From NCBI GenBank assembly GCA_002483285.1, contig DLHP01000004.1:227389-291388 (forward strand): a stretch of 64,000 nt of DNA. The letters run 5' to 3'. The position numbers were made by a program, and so were the translations under genes. Shown here piece by piece: positions 18,759 through 26,978 of the stretch. The DNA is from Flavobacterium sp. UBA7665 (GTDB taxonomy: Bacteria > Bacteroidota > Bacteroidia > Flavobacteriales > Flavobacteriaceae). Every line of letters begins with the position of its first letter. Positions within the stretch are counted from its first letter, which is position 1. The notes beneath the pieces were generated by a model. That model saw only the letters and a list, made by a program, of their open reading frames with translations. It searched no databases and was not told where the DNA came from.

Positions 18759-19319
18759 ATGAGCAGCAGCCTTTACGAGCGTGTCAGAAATTGTTCGGCC
18801 CACCGAAAGCCAAGGGACGAAAACAAGGACTATATCCTTGCCAATCCTGCCGAATTTGCCCATTTGGTACAATTCGCTTTTGATGTTGCCGACAAAGATT
18901 CGCACAAAGCTTGCTGGATCCTTGAAATTGTGGCTTACGAAAAGCTCGAATGGTTTCTGGCCCCACTAGATTTTATCTGCACCAACCTTTCAAAACTCAA
19001 CGACGAAAGCGCCATCCGGCCCATCTCAAAAATCTGCCAGTTGCTTGTAGACGCGCATTTCGAAAAATCTGAAACCGGCATTTCACTTTCGCAAGAGCAA
19101 CTCCAAAAAATCATCGAAGCCGATTTTGACTGGCTCATTGGCGATACCAAAGTGGCCGCCAAAGCCTACGCCATGAGAACCCTTTTTGTGATTGGAAAAC
19201 ATGTCGATTGGATCCATCCCGAACTCAAAACCATACTGGATAAAGACTACCAACACCATTCTGCCGCATATAAGGCAGCAGCAAGGGAAATCTTGAAAAA
19301 ATTATCCCGAATTCCATAA
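18759..19319 (+). CDS. Unknown helical protein, HEAT-like
   Basis: Not assigned to a family with confidence. The 186 residues are rich in Ala, Leu and Lys and look like paired helices (CWILEIVAYEKLEWFLAPLD; AAKAYAMRTLFVIGKHVDWI), in the manner of HEAT or ARM repeats. There is no signal peptide or membrane segment, so it should be cytoplasmic and might be a protein-binding scaffold. It is divergent from hpt and is followed 43 bp later by the sorbosone-dehydrogenase-like gene. The promoter element sits so close to the ATG that the mRNA may lack a leader. Confidence 0.8.
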   Translation: MSSSLYERVRNCSAHRKPRDENKDYILANPAEFAHLVQFAFDVADKDSHKACWILEIVAYEKLEWFLAPLDFICTNLSKLNDESAIRPISKICQLLVDAHFEKSETGISLSQEQLQKIIEADFDWLIGDTKVAAKAYAMRTLFVIGKHVDWIHPELKTILDKDYQHHSAAYKAAAREILKKLSRIP

Positions 19320-19362
19320 TTTTTACGGGCTAACTTTACGCTTTTGAGAAAACGACAATTTT

Positions 19363-20625
19363 ATGAAACAATTCCTATTTAGCGCGCTGTTGAGCTCGGC
19401 AACATTGCTTACCTCCTGTAACGGACAAGTCAAAAAATCCGAAAAAGAAGCCTTATCAAAACAACCGCCCAATACCGTGAAAACAGCCCTAGGCGACATC
19501 ACTTTGCCTGCGCCCTTTGCCACCAAATCCGCTTCAGTGAGAAGCAGCATCGTGGATTGGCCTGCCGGAAAAATACCTGTCGCACCGCAAGGTTTTACAG
19601 TCTCCAAATTTGCCGATAAATTTGACAATCCGCGTTGGATTTATGTGGCGCCCAACAACGATATTTTCGTCTCCGAATCGGGCGCTGACCGCATCACCAT
19701 TTTCCGCGACAGCAATAAAGACGGACAATTCGAAACCCGCGAAACTTTCATCAAAGGGCTCAACAAACCTTTCGGAATGCTGGTTTTAGGAAACTCGTTT
19801 TACATTGCCAACACCGATGGACTTTACAAATATGCCTACAATCCATCCGAATTAAAACTGCAATCGAAAGGCGAAAAAATTCTCGAATTACCCGCCGGCG
19901 GTTACAACAACCATTGGACGCGCAACCTGATTGCCAATAAAACCGGCACCAAGATTTACGTGACCGTGGGTTCTGGCAGCAATGTAGCCGAGCACGGTAT
20001 GGAACACGAAGTGCGTCGCGCCTGCATCCTCGAAATCAATCCCGATGGCAGCGGTGAAAAAATTTACGCGAGCGGACTCAGAAATCCCGTTGGTATAGAC
20101 TGGAATCCCGAAACCGGCGAACTCTGGACAGCAGTAAACGAACGCGACGAACTCGGCGACGAACTCGTTCCCGATTACATCACGAGCGTCAAAAACGGCG
20201 GATTTTACGGCTGGCCTTACTCCTATTTTGGCAACATCCCAGATCCGCGCATGAAAGGACAAGGCAAGGACCTCGCCGCCAAAGCGATTGTCCCCGACGT
20301 GTCGGTAGGCGCGCACACGGCTTCACTAGGACTGGCTTTTTACACCGCAAAGGCGTTTCCCGAATCGTATCGCAAGGGCGTTTTTGTAGGGCAACACGGC
20401 TCCTGGAACCGCTCTAAAATCTCGGGTTATAAAGTACTTTTTGTACCGTTCAGAAACGGGAAACCTTCGGGCCAGCCACAGGATTTCCTGACAGGATTTA
20501 TTTCGGATATCGATAAAGCGGAAGTTTACGGACGTCCCGTTGCTGTTGCCGTTGCATCCGACGGTTCATTACTGGTGACCGATGACGGCAGCGACACAAT
20601 TTGGCAAGTGCGCTTTAATAAGTAA
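19363..20625 (+). CDS. PQQ-dependent sugar/sorbosone dehydrogenase-like lipoprotein
   Basis: A 420-residue protein with a lipoprotein signal (MKQFLFSALLSSATLLTSC; lipobox LTSC), expected in the periplasm or outer membrane. The body is a six-bladed propeller of the glucose/sorbosone dehydrogenase type: FDNPRWIYVAPNNDIFVSES, TIFRDSNKDGQFETRETFI, GLRNPVGIDWNPETGELWTA, GQHGSWNRSKISGYKVLFVP. The family oxidises sugars or aldoses with PQQ, but many members have no tested substrate. A -7-like box TAACTTTA is at 19331. The TonB-dependent receptor begins 3 nt after its stop, so the two should form one transcript and may work on the same substrate or cofactor. Confidence 0.88.
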   Translation: MKQFLFSALLSSATLLTSCNGQVKKSEKEALSKQPPNTVKTALGDITLPAPFATKSASVRSSIVDWPAGKIPVAPQGFTVSKFADKFDNPRWIYVAPNNDIFVSESGADRITIFRDSNKDGQFETRETFIKGLNKPFGMLVLGNSFYIANTDGLYKYAYNPSELKLQSKGEKILELPAGGYNNHWTRNLIANKTGTKIYVTVGSGSNVAEHGMEHEVRRACILEINPDGSGEKIYASGLRNPVGIDWNPETGELWTAVNERDELGDELVPDYITSVKNGGFYGWPYSYFGNIPDPRMKGQGKDLAAKAIVPDVSVGAHTASLGLAFYTAKAFPESYRKGVFVGQHGSWNRSKISGYKVLFVPFRNGKPSGQPQDFLTGFISDIDKAEVYGRPVAVAVASDGSLLVTDDGSDTIWQVRFNK

Positions 20626-20628
20626 CGT

Positions 20629-22695
20629 ATGAAAGGAATCAGCTTTTGTGGTTTATTATCGCTGCTGTCTTTTCAAGTCTTCGCACAAGCCGACACGATT
20701 CCCCACGCCACGTCACTCAATGAAATCCGCATCAGCGGCTTCCATATCAACGATAGCCTGATGGGCGCTCCTGCATCGATTGGAATTTTGTCGCAGCGCG
20801 AGCTTACACGCAACAACAATGCTGATATCTCAACGCCCATCAATACGGTTTCGGGCGTGTACATGCAATCGGCCAATATGGTCACCAACCGGATTACCAT
20901 CCGCGGGATTGGCGCGAGGACGCCTTACGGAACCAATAAAATCCGCGCGTTCTATGGCAACATCCCGCTGACTTCGGGCGATAGCGAAACGACGATTGAC
21001 GACATTAACCTCGAGAACATCCAACAAGTGGAAATCATCAAAGGACCGCTTTCGAGCGTTTATGGCGCGGGTTTGGGCGGCGCCATCCTGCTCAGTCCGA
21101 AGCTTTCGGGAAAAGGGCAATCAGCAACAATCAGCACGACGCACGGTTCATTCGGGCTTGTCAAAAACAATTTCAATTTCGCAGCCGACGATACCAAATC
21201 GAGCCTCAACCTCAATTACCACAACCTTAAAACCGATGGCTGGCGCGACAACAGCGCGTACAATCGCGAAGGTTTGACGCTCGGCGGCGAGTTGTTTCGC
21301 AGGTCTAAAAGCAAGCTGACGTATTTCGGGAATTATACCTGGCTCAAAACCTTCATCCCGAGTTCTATCGACAAAAAAACATTTGATGAAAACCCGAAAG
21401 CGGCGGCAACGACTTGGCTCGCGTCTAAAGGGTGTAAATTGTACCGTTCGGCTTTTGGCGGTTTGGGTTATGAATTTGGCTTGGGGAAAATTAAAAATAC
21501 GACGTCGGTTTTTGTGAACTACAAGGACAATTATGAGACGCGCCCTTTTGACGTTTTGCACCAATACACGATGGCTTACGGTGCGCGGACACAATTTTCG
21601 GGTGATTTTAAACTCGCGGCGGTTGCATCGAATTTCATAATCGGCGCAGAATATTTCAACGACGATTACCACGGACGTACGCTGCAAAACCTATACAAAC
21701 AAAACGGTAATTTCGGCAGTCTTGAAGGCGATTTGCTCACGGGAAATTCGCAAAAAAGAAGTTTTTACAACGCCTTTGCACAACTGCGATTCGCGTTCAC
21801 CAAACATTTGGAATTGCAAGGCGGCGTCAATGTCAACCAAACCCATTTCAACTTGCATGATAACTATCCAAAGGTTTCATCGCAACAATACGATTATAAT
21901 GCCATCTGGTCGCCGCAGGTTTCTTTGTTGTACAAACCGTCTAATCTGCAGACCATTTACGCGTCGGTAAGCAAAGGCTATTCGTTGCCTAGCATAAGCG
22001 AAACTTTGACCGCAAGTGGCAGCATCAACGCCAACATCAAACCCGAAAATGGTTACAATTATGAAGTGGGTGGGAAGTTTTATTTTTTCAATCGGACTCT
22101 TTATGTGGACATCGCTTTGTACCGTATGGAAATCAAGGATTTGCTTGTCGCGAAACGAATCGGCGACGACCAATATGTAGGCGTCAATGCGGGTGAAACC
22201 TTACACCAAGGTGTTGAATTGTCGCTAAACCATTCGTGGCGAATTAACCGACTGCTGTCTTTGAGTTGGTACGCGTCGGGTTCAATAGGTGAATATAAAT
22301 TTGAAGATTTCAATGACAACGGCACTAACTTTTCGGGCAACAAACTCACCGGAGTTCCCGCAAATAAAGCCAATGCCGGATTGACGTTTCATTTTAAAAA
22401 TTGGTTTGTATCCTCCGATTTTTTATACGTTGACCAACTACCGCTCAACGATGCCAACTCGGTTTACGCAGACGCTTATAAAACCGTAAATGCAAAAGTG
22501 GGTTATGCACTTCAAATCTTAGAAAACCTGAGCTCGAATTTCGCGTTTGGCGTCAACAATCTCACCGATGAGCGTTATGCTTCGCTGATTTTGCCGAACG
22601 CGCTTCCTGTGGGGAACAATGCGCCGCGCTATTACTATCCGGGACTTCCGGTCAATTATTATGCAAATGTTTCCCTCAATTATGTGCTAAATTAA
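20629..22695 (+). CDS. TonB-dependent outer-membrane receptor
   Basis: A 688-residue outer-membrane barrel with signal peptide MKGISFCGLLSLLSFQVFAQ. The plug domain covers about residues 30-150 (ITIRGIGARTPYGTNKIRAF, VEIIKGPLSSVYGAGLGGAI), and the barrel ends in FGVNNLTDERY...YYANVSLNYVLN with a C-terminal aromatic-rich strand. It lacks the CarboxypepD-like N-terminal extension of SusC proteins, so it resembles siderophore, cobalamin or cofactor receptors rather than a SusCD transporter. It is directly downstream of the PQQ-type dehydrogenase lipoprotein (3-nt gap). Uptake of PQQ, a metal chelate or the dehydrogenase substrate would fit, but none is shown. Confidence 0.92.
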   Translation: MKGISFCGLLSLLSFQVFAQADTIPHATSLNEIRISGFHINDSLMGAPASIGILSQRELTRNNNADISTPINTVSGVYMQSANMVTNRITIRGIGARTPYGTNKIRAFYGNIPLTSGDSETTIDDINLENIQQVEIIKGPLSSVYGAGLGGAILLSPKLSGKGQSATISTTHGSFGLVKNNFNFAADDTKSSLNLNYHNLKTDGWRDNSAYNREGLTLGGELFRRSKSKLTYFGNYTWLKTFIPSSIDKKTFDENPKAAATTWLASKGCKLYRSAFGGLGYEFGLGKIKNTTSVFVNYKDNYETRPFDVLHQYTMAYGARTQFSGDFKLAAVASNFIIGAEYFNDDYHGRTLQNLYKQNGNFGSLEGDLLTGNSQKRSFYNAFAQLRFAFTKHLELQGGVNVNQTHFNLHDNYPKVSSQQYDYNAIWSPQVSLLYKPSNLQTIYASVSKGYSLPSISETLTASGSINANIKPENGYNYEVGGKFYFFNRTLYVDIALYRMEIKDLLVAKRIGDDQYVGVNAGETLHQGVELSLNHSWRINRLLSLSWYASGSIGEYKFEDFNDNGTNFSGNKLTGVPANKANAGLTFHFKNWFVSSDFLYVDQLPLNDANSVYADAYKTVNAKVGYALQILENLSSNFAFGVNNLTDERYASLILPNALPVGNNAPRYYYPGLPVNYYANVSLNYVLN

Positions 22696-22698
22696 GGG

Positions 22699-22729
22699 TT
22701 GCCAATTCCCAATTGTTAAAGTATCTTTG
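22699..22729 (+). promoter_or_regulatory. Promoter of purK
   Basis: TTG (22699-22701), 20 nt, TATCTTTG (22722-22729), 20 nt before the ATG. Between the boxes lie two 7-mers, CCAATTC and CCAATTG. Confidence 0.75.
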
Positions 22730-22749
22730 CGTACAACAACACAATTAGA

Positions 22750-23907
22750 ATGAACTACTTCTCCTCCGATTTCAAACTCGGCATACTCGGTGGCGGCCAA
22801 CTTGGCAAAATGCTGCTCGCCGAAACCCGAAAGTTCGACATCCAGACTTACGTTTTAGATCCGAGCCCGGAAGCGCCTTCGCGCATTGCGTGCAACAAAT
22901 TCTTTGAGGGTGATTTGATGGATTTTGAAACGGTTTACGCGTTTGGGAAACAAGTGGATTTACTCACTTTTGAAATCGAGCTCGTCAACCTCGACGCGTT
23001 GGAGCAGCTCGAAAAGGAAGGCTTGAAAGTGTATCCATCGCCCAAAACCTTGCGACTGATACAAAACAAAGGCACGCAAAAGGATTTCTATTTCGATAAG
23101 GGAGTTCCGACTGCAGTGTTCCAGAAATTCCACCAGCTCGAAGGTTTGCAGCTTACCATAAAAAACAACAGCATCGCGATGCCTTTTGTCTGGAAATGCA
23201 CTGAGTTTGGTTACGATGGCAACGGCGTTAAAATCGTCCGGTCGCTTGCCGACACCGCGCTTTTGCCCGACGTAGAATGCATTGCCGAGCAAATGGTGCC
23301 GTTTAAAAATGAACTTGCGGTGATCGTGTGCCGAAACCCATCGGGTGATGTGGTCACCTATCCTGTCGTTGAAATGGAGTTTCATCCCGAAGCCAACCAG
23401 GTAGAATATGTAATCTGCCCGGCGCGAATTGCACCCGAAGTGGCGCGAAAAGCCACCCAGATTGCGCTAGCCGTTTCTGAAAAATTCGACCATGTTGGAT
23501 TACTCGCCGTAGAAATGTTCCAGACGCACGACGATGAAATTTTGGTCAATGAAGTAGCGCCAAGGCCACACAATTCTGGGCATTACTCGATTGAAGCCAG
23601 TTATACCTCACAATTTGAAAACCATTTGCGCGCCATTCTGGATTTGCCTTTGGGCAATACCGCTAGCAAAGTCGCGGGAATTATGGTAAATTTGGTCGGT
23701 GCCGAAGGATTTTCTGGAGACGTAGTGTATGAAAATATAGAACAAATCCTTGCAATTGATGGCGTTACGCCGCACATTTACGGTAAGAAGCAAACGCGGC
23801 CGTTCCGAAAAATGGGACATGTTACGATTGTGAATGAAGATATGTCCGAAGCTAGAAAGATTGCCGAGGAAGTTAAAAATACGATTAAGGTTGTTTGCAA
23901 AAAATAA
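22750..23907 (+). CDS. purK: N5-carboxyaminoimidazole ribonucleotide synthase
   Basis: A 385-residue ATP-grasp enzyme of de novo purine synthesis that carboxylates AIR to N5-CAIR with ATP and bicarbonate. The N-terminal LGILGGGQLGKML motif is typical of PurK; VWKCTEFGYDGNGVKIV is the ATP-grasp loop; the metal-binding segment LLAVEMFQT...LVNEVAPRPHNSGHY is intact. It is followed in the same direction by purE after a 254-bp spacer full of repeats, so the two halves of the bacterial AIR-to-CAIR route lie side by side. Confidence 0.96.
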   Translation: MNYFSSDFKLGILGGGQLGKMLLAETRKFDIQTYVLDPSPEAPSRIACNKFFEGDLMDFETVYAFGKQVDLLTFEIELVNLDALEQLEKEGLKVYPSPKTLRLIQNKGTQKDFYFDKGVPTAVFQKFHQLEGLQLTIKNNSIAMPFVWKCTEFGYDGNGVKIVRSLADTALLPDVECIAEQMVPFKNELAVIVCRNPSGDVVTYPVVEMEFHPEANQVEYVICPARIAPEVARKATQIALAVSEKFDHVGLLAVEMFQTHDDEILVNEVAPRPHNSGHYSIEASYTSQFENHLRAILDLPLGNTASKVAGIMVNLVGAEGFSGDVVYENIEQILAIDGVTPHIYGKKQTRPFRKMGHVTIVNEDMSEARKIAEEVKNTIKVVCKK

Positions 23908-23975
23908 ACACGGATTTCACAGATTTTACAGATTTTTTTGACTCTTAATCTGTGTCATTTGTGTAATCTGTGTAA
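23907..23975. repeat. Interleaved ACAGATT / AATCTGT inverted repeats
   Basis: CACAGATT (23918), ACAGATT (23928), AATCTGTG (23947) and AATCTGTG (23965) form two nested inverted pairs right after the purK stop codon. The stems could fold in the purK mRNA tail. Confidence 0.65.
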
Positions 23976-24010
23976 AGTCAAAGTAACCCAAATCTCCGGT
24001 GTTCGCGGTA

Positions 24011-24094
24011 GCGATGGAAGCGACATCCTTTTGTGACTGCAAGGAACAAAAGATATAGCGGACAGCGCGGCGCGAGGCACGAAGCGCACCGCCC
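24011..24094 (+). repeat. Dispersed intergenic palindromic repeat, copy 2
   Basis: GCGATGGAAGCGACATCCTT, a hairpin segment, AGATATAGCGGACAGCG, then CGGCGCGAGGCACGAAGCGC. The last 40 bases match the copy at 38781-38899 with one substitution and one indel. Confidence 0.8.
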
Positions 24095-24127
24095 AAAAAT
24101 ATAATCCGATTGCGGTTTCGATAAAAT

Positions 24128-24155
24128 CCGACAACCGACAACCGACAACCAACAA
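24128..24155. repeat. Heptamer tandem array upstream of purE
   Basis: CCGACAA three times then CCAACAA, ending 6 bp before the purE ATG. Confidence 0.9.
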
Positions 24156-24161
24156 CCAAAC

Positions 24162-24644
24162 ATGAAAGTAGCCATCGTCATGGGCAGCATTTCCGACCTG
24201 CCCATCCTACAGGAAGCCATCAACATCCTCGCCGAATTTGGGATCGAAACCGAAACCGACATCGTTTCGGCGCACCGCACACCCGAAAAGTTAGTCGATT
24301 TCAGCAAAAATGCGCACCTCAGAGGCATTTCGGTAATTATTGCCGGAGCCGGCGGCGCAGCGCATTTGCCCGGAATGGTGGCATCGATGTCGCCGTTGCC
24401 CGTAATTGGCGTACCTGTGAAATCGAGCAATTCTATCGACGGTTGGGATTCTGTGTTGTCTATCCTGCAAATGCCGGGCGGCGTTCCGGTGGCGACCGTG
24501 GCTTTGAACGGCGGTAAAAATGCCGGGATTTTGGCGGCGCAGATCATTGGCAGCCACGACAAAAAGGTGCTGGAGAAAATCATCGCTTATAAGGAAAGCC
24601 TAAAGGATTCGGTTAATGAATCTTCGAGAAATCTTAAAAAATAA
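24162..24644 (+). CDS. purE: N5-carboxyaminoimidazole ribonucleotide mutase
   Basis: A 160-residue class I PurE that converts N5-CAIR to CAIR. Motifs: VMGSISDLPILQEA at the N-terminus, SAHRTPEKL (active-site His), GAGGAAHLPGMVAS and MPGGVPVATVALNGG. Length is normal for the bacterial form. It lies downstream of purK, separated by repeats, with a heptamer array abutting its start region, so translation probably starts without a classical ribosome binding site. Confidence 0.96.
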   Translation: MKVAIVMGSISDLPILQEAINILAEFGIETETDIVSAHRTPEKLVDFSKNAHLRGISVIIAGAGGAAHLPGMVASMSPLPVIGVPVKSSNSIDGWDSVLSILQMPGGVPVATVALNGGKNAGILAAQIIGSHDKKVLEKIIAYKESLKDSVNESSRNLKK

Positions 24645-24664
24645 TTCACTTTTTATTAGGAGCA

Positions 24665-24737
24665 AGTTCCCGCTGTTCGCTATATCTTTATGGTTTTGCA
24701 AACCATAAAGGATGCCGCTGCCATCGGGGCTAGGCAC
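24665..24737 (-). repeat. Dispersed intergenic palindromic repeat, copy 3
   Basis: Minus strand reads CCGATGGCAGCGGCATCCTT, hairpin TATGGTTTGCAAAACCATA, AAGATATAGCGAACAGCGG. It occupies the purE-M3 peptidase spacer and supplies the apparent upstream ATG at 24712. Confidence 0.8.
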
Positions 24738-24750
24738 CAGACTACACATT

Positions 24751-26778
24751 ATGAGTATACTTACATCAAAATTCAACACCAAATACGATACGGCGCCGTT
24801 TTCGCAAATCAAGAACGAAGATTTCAAACCGGCTTTTGAGCAAGCCATTGCAAGTGCCAAGGCAGAAATAGACGCGATTGCCAATAATCCCGAAGCGCCG
24901 ACTTTTGAAAACACGATAGAAGCACTGGCTTTTAGTGGCGACACGCTCGATAGGATTTCGAGTATTTTCTTTAACCTCAACTCGGCCGAAACCAATGACG
25001 AGATCCAGCAGATTGCGCAGGAAATTTCGCCTTGGCTGTCTGAATTTGGCAATGACGTGCGGTTGAACGCGGCACTTTTTGCGCGTGTGAAATCGGTTTA
25101 TGAAAATCGTGAAAACCTCGAACTCACTACTGAGCAATCCACCTTACTTGAAAAAAAATACAAAGGTTTTGCCCGCAACGGTGCGAACCTTTCTGATGAA
25201 GACAAATTAAAGCTTCGCGAAATCGACAAGGAATTGTCAAGATTGAGTTTACAGTTTGGCGAAAATGTTTTGGCCGAAACACACGATTTTCAATTGCATC
25301 TTACCGACGAGAAAGATTTGTCGGGCTTGCCCGAAGGCGCGATTGAAGCGGCGCACCAACTCGCCAAAAGCCTCGATAAGGACGGTTGGATTTTTACGTT
25401 GGATTATCCGAGCTACATTCCGTTTGTGACCTATGCCGACAACCGTGAGTTGCGCAAACAAATCGCGATTGCCAATGGCGCCAAGGCTTTCCGTGGCAAC
25501 GCGAACGACAACACCCAAAATGTGTTGCAGATTGCCAAATTGCGTTTTGACCGCGCTAACCTGCTGGGTTATCAAACCCACGCGCATTTCGTTTTGGAAG
25601 AACGCATGGCGCAAACGCCCGAAAAAGTCAAGTCGTTCCTCAATGATTTGCTCGTCAACGCCAAACCTGCCGCCGAATACGAGTTTGCACAACTCACCGC
25701 TTTTGCCCAAAAATTAGATGGTATCTCAACCTTGGAAAAATGGGATGGTGCGTACTATTCCGAGAAACTCAAACAGCAGTTGTTCAATCTCGACGATGAG
25801 AAACTCAAGCCTTATTTTCAACTCGAGAAAGTGCTCGAAGGCGCGTTCACTGTCGCAAAAAAACTCTATGGGCTTACGTTTACCGAAATTTTCGACATCG
25901 ACAAATACCACGAAGAAGTCGTTACTTATGAAGTCACCGATGAAAATGGCGAATTGGTTTCTATTTTCTACGCCGACTTTTTCCCGCGTAAGGGCAAGCG
26001 CAACGGCGCTTGGATGACGTCTTTTAAATCACAATATGTTAAGGACGGCGTCAATGAACGACCGCATATCTCTAATGTCTGCAACTTTACCAAACCCACA
26101 GCGACCAAACCGTCGTTACTCACTTTTAATGAGGTGACCACGCTGTTCCATGAATTTGGGCACGGTTTGCATGGTATGCTCGCCAATACAGTGTATCCGA
26201 ACCTTTCTGGAACCTCGGTGTATTGGGATTTTGTGGAATTGCCGAGCCAGATTATGGAAAATTGGTGCTATGAGCCCGAAGCTTTGGAATTGTTTGCCCA
26301 TCATTATGAAACCGGCGAAATGATCCCGATGGAATACGTAGAAAAAATCAAGGAAAGTGCGAGTTTCCAGGAAGGGATGGCCACGATGCGACAGCTAAGT
26401 TTTGGTTTGCTCGATATGGGTTGGCATGCGCAGGATCCGTCGGGGATTACCGATTTGAAAGCGTTCGAGAATGAGCAGTTTGAATCGACAAAATTGTATC
26501 CGGATGTGCCCGAAAATGCGATGAGCCCGTCGTTCTCGCATATTTTCCAGGGCGGCTATTCGTCTGGTTATTACAGCTACAAATGGGCCGAGGTTTTGGA
26601 TGCCGACGCGTTTGAATACTTCAAGGAAAACGGCATTTTCAACAAGGAAGTCGCCACGAAATTCAAGGACAATGTACTTTCGAAAGGCGGCACCGAAGCA
26701 CCGATGGTTTTATACAAACGCTTTCGCGGTCAGGAACCGAAACCGGAGGCTTTACTTAGGCGCGCCGGGTTGTTATAA
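24751..26778 (+). CDS. M3 family metallopeptidase (oligopeptidase/Dcp type)
   Basis: A zinc peptidase that degrades short peptides; this one has no evident signal peptide and should be cytoplasmic. From the ATG at 24751 the protein is 675 residues, in the range of peptidyl-dipeptidase Dcp and oligopeptidase A. The zinc motif HEFGH begins at His467 (TLFHEFGHGLHGML), with the downstream Glu in YWDFVELPSQIMENW and the substrate-side loop FSHIFQGGYSSGYYSYKWAE. An in-frame ATG at 24712 is rejected as the start because the 13 extra residues are encoded by a dispersed repeat. Confidence 0.92.
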   Translation: MSILTSKFNTKYDTAPFSQIKNEDFKPAFEQAIASAKAEIDAIANNPEAPTFENTIEALAFSGDTLDRISSIFFNLNSAETNDEIQQIAQEISPWLSEFGNDVRLNAALFARVKSVYENRENLELTTEQSTLLEKKYKGFARNGANLSDEDKLKLREIDKELSRLSLQFGENVLAETHDFQLHLTDEKDLSGLPEGAIEAAHQLAKSLDKDGWIFTLDYPSYIPFVTYADNRELRKQIAIANGAKAFRGNANDNTQNVLQIAKLRFDRANLLGYQTHAHFVLEERMAQTPEKVKSFLNDLLVNAKPAAEYEFAQLTAFAQKLDGISTLEKWDGAYYSEKLKQQLFNLDDEKLKPYFQLEKVLEGAFTVAKKLYGLTFTEIFDIDKYHEEVVTYEVTDENGELVSIFYADFFPRKGKRNGAWMTSFKSQYVKDGVNERPHISNVCNFTKPTATKPSLLTFNEVTTLFHEFGHGLHGMLANTVYPNLSGTSVYWDFVELPSQIMENWCYEPEALELFAHHYETGEMIPMEYVEKIKESASFQEGMATMRQLSFGLLDMGWHAQDPSGITDLKAFENEQFESTKLYPDVPENAMSPSFSHIFQGGYSSGYYSYKWAEVLDADAFEYFKENGIFNKEVATKFKDNVLSKGGTEAPMVLYKRFRGQEPKPEALLRRAGLL

Positions 26779-26808
26779 GGAATCCGATAAAAACTACCTA
26801 TGTAAGTT

Positions 26809-26849
26809 GCGCCCAAGCGTGTTGAGGATTACCTCAGTAGACTCGGGCG
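26809..26849. repeat. Imperfect hairpin downstream of M3 peptidase gene
   Basis: GCGCCC ... TGAGG-ATTA-CCTCA ... GGGCG forms an interrupted inverted repeat about 30 nt after the stop codon. There is no T run, so it is not a standard terminator; it might stabilise the mRNA end. Confidence 0.4.
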
Positions 26850-26929
26850 TTGGCTTTGCGTAACATAAAGCGACACACCAATCGAAATCCTAACTTCGGC
26901 AACCAATAAATTGATTCTTTTTATTAAAT

Positions 26930-26953
26930 AACTTTCATTTTTTACTGAAAGTT
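26930..26953. promoter_or_regulatory. Operator-like inverted repeat upstream of GbsR/MarR gene
   Basis: Perfect 8-bp arms AACTTTCA and TGAAAGTT separated by 8 nt. It spans about -49 to -26 relative to the inferred start of transcription at 26979 and would cover the -33 region. A near-identical site lies at 27497-27520. Confidence 0.65.
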
Positions 26954-26966
26954 TAAAAACATTTAA

Positions 26967-26974
26967 TATCTTTG
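26967..26974 (+). promoter_or_regulatory. -7 promoter element of GbsR/MarR gene
   Basis: TATCTTTG, 4 nt before the ATG, so the transcript may be leaderless. Confidence 0.6.
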
Positions 26975-26978
26975 GGCT

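Noticed and set aside
23978..24583. 201-residue minus-strand frame over the purK-purE spacer and purE
   Set aside because: Much of it is antisense to purE and the rest is encoded by dispersed repeats.
24712..24750. Upstream ATG for the M3 peptidase
   Set aside because: The added 13 residues come from a dispersed repeat, and homologues are expected to begin near SILTSKFNTKYDTAPF.
24751..26778. Three frames in the M3 peptidase gene as separate genes (for example 25433-25717 and 25718-26017, plus strand)
   Set aside because: They are out-of-frame readings within a gene whose zinc motif and length are intact.
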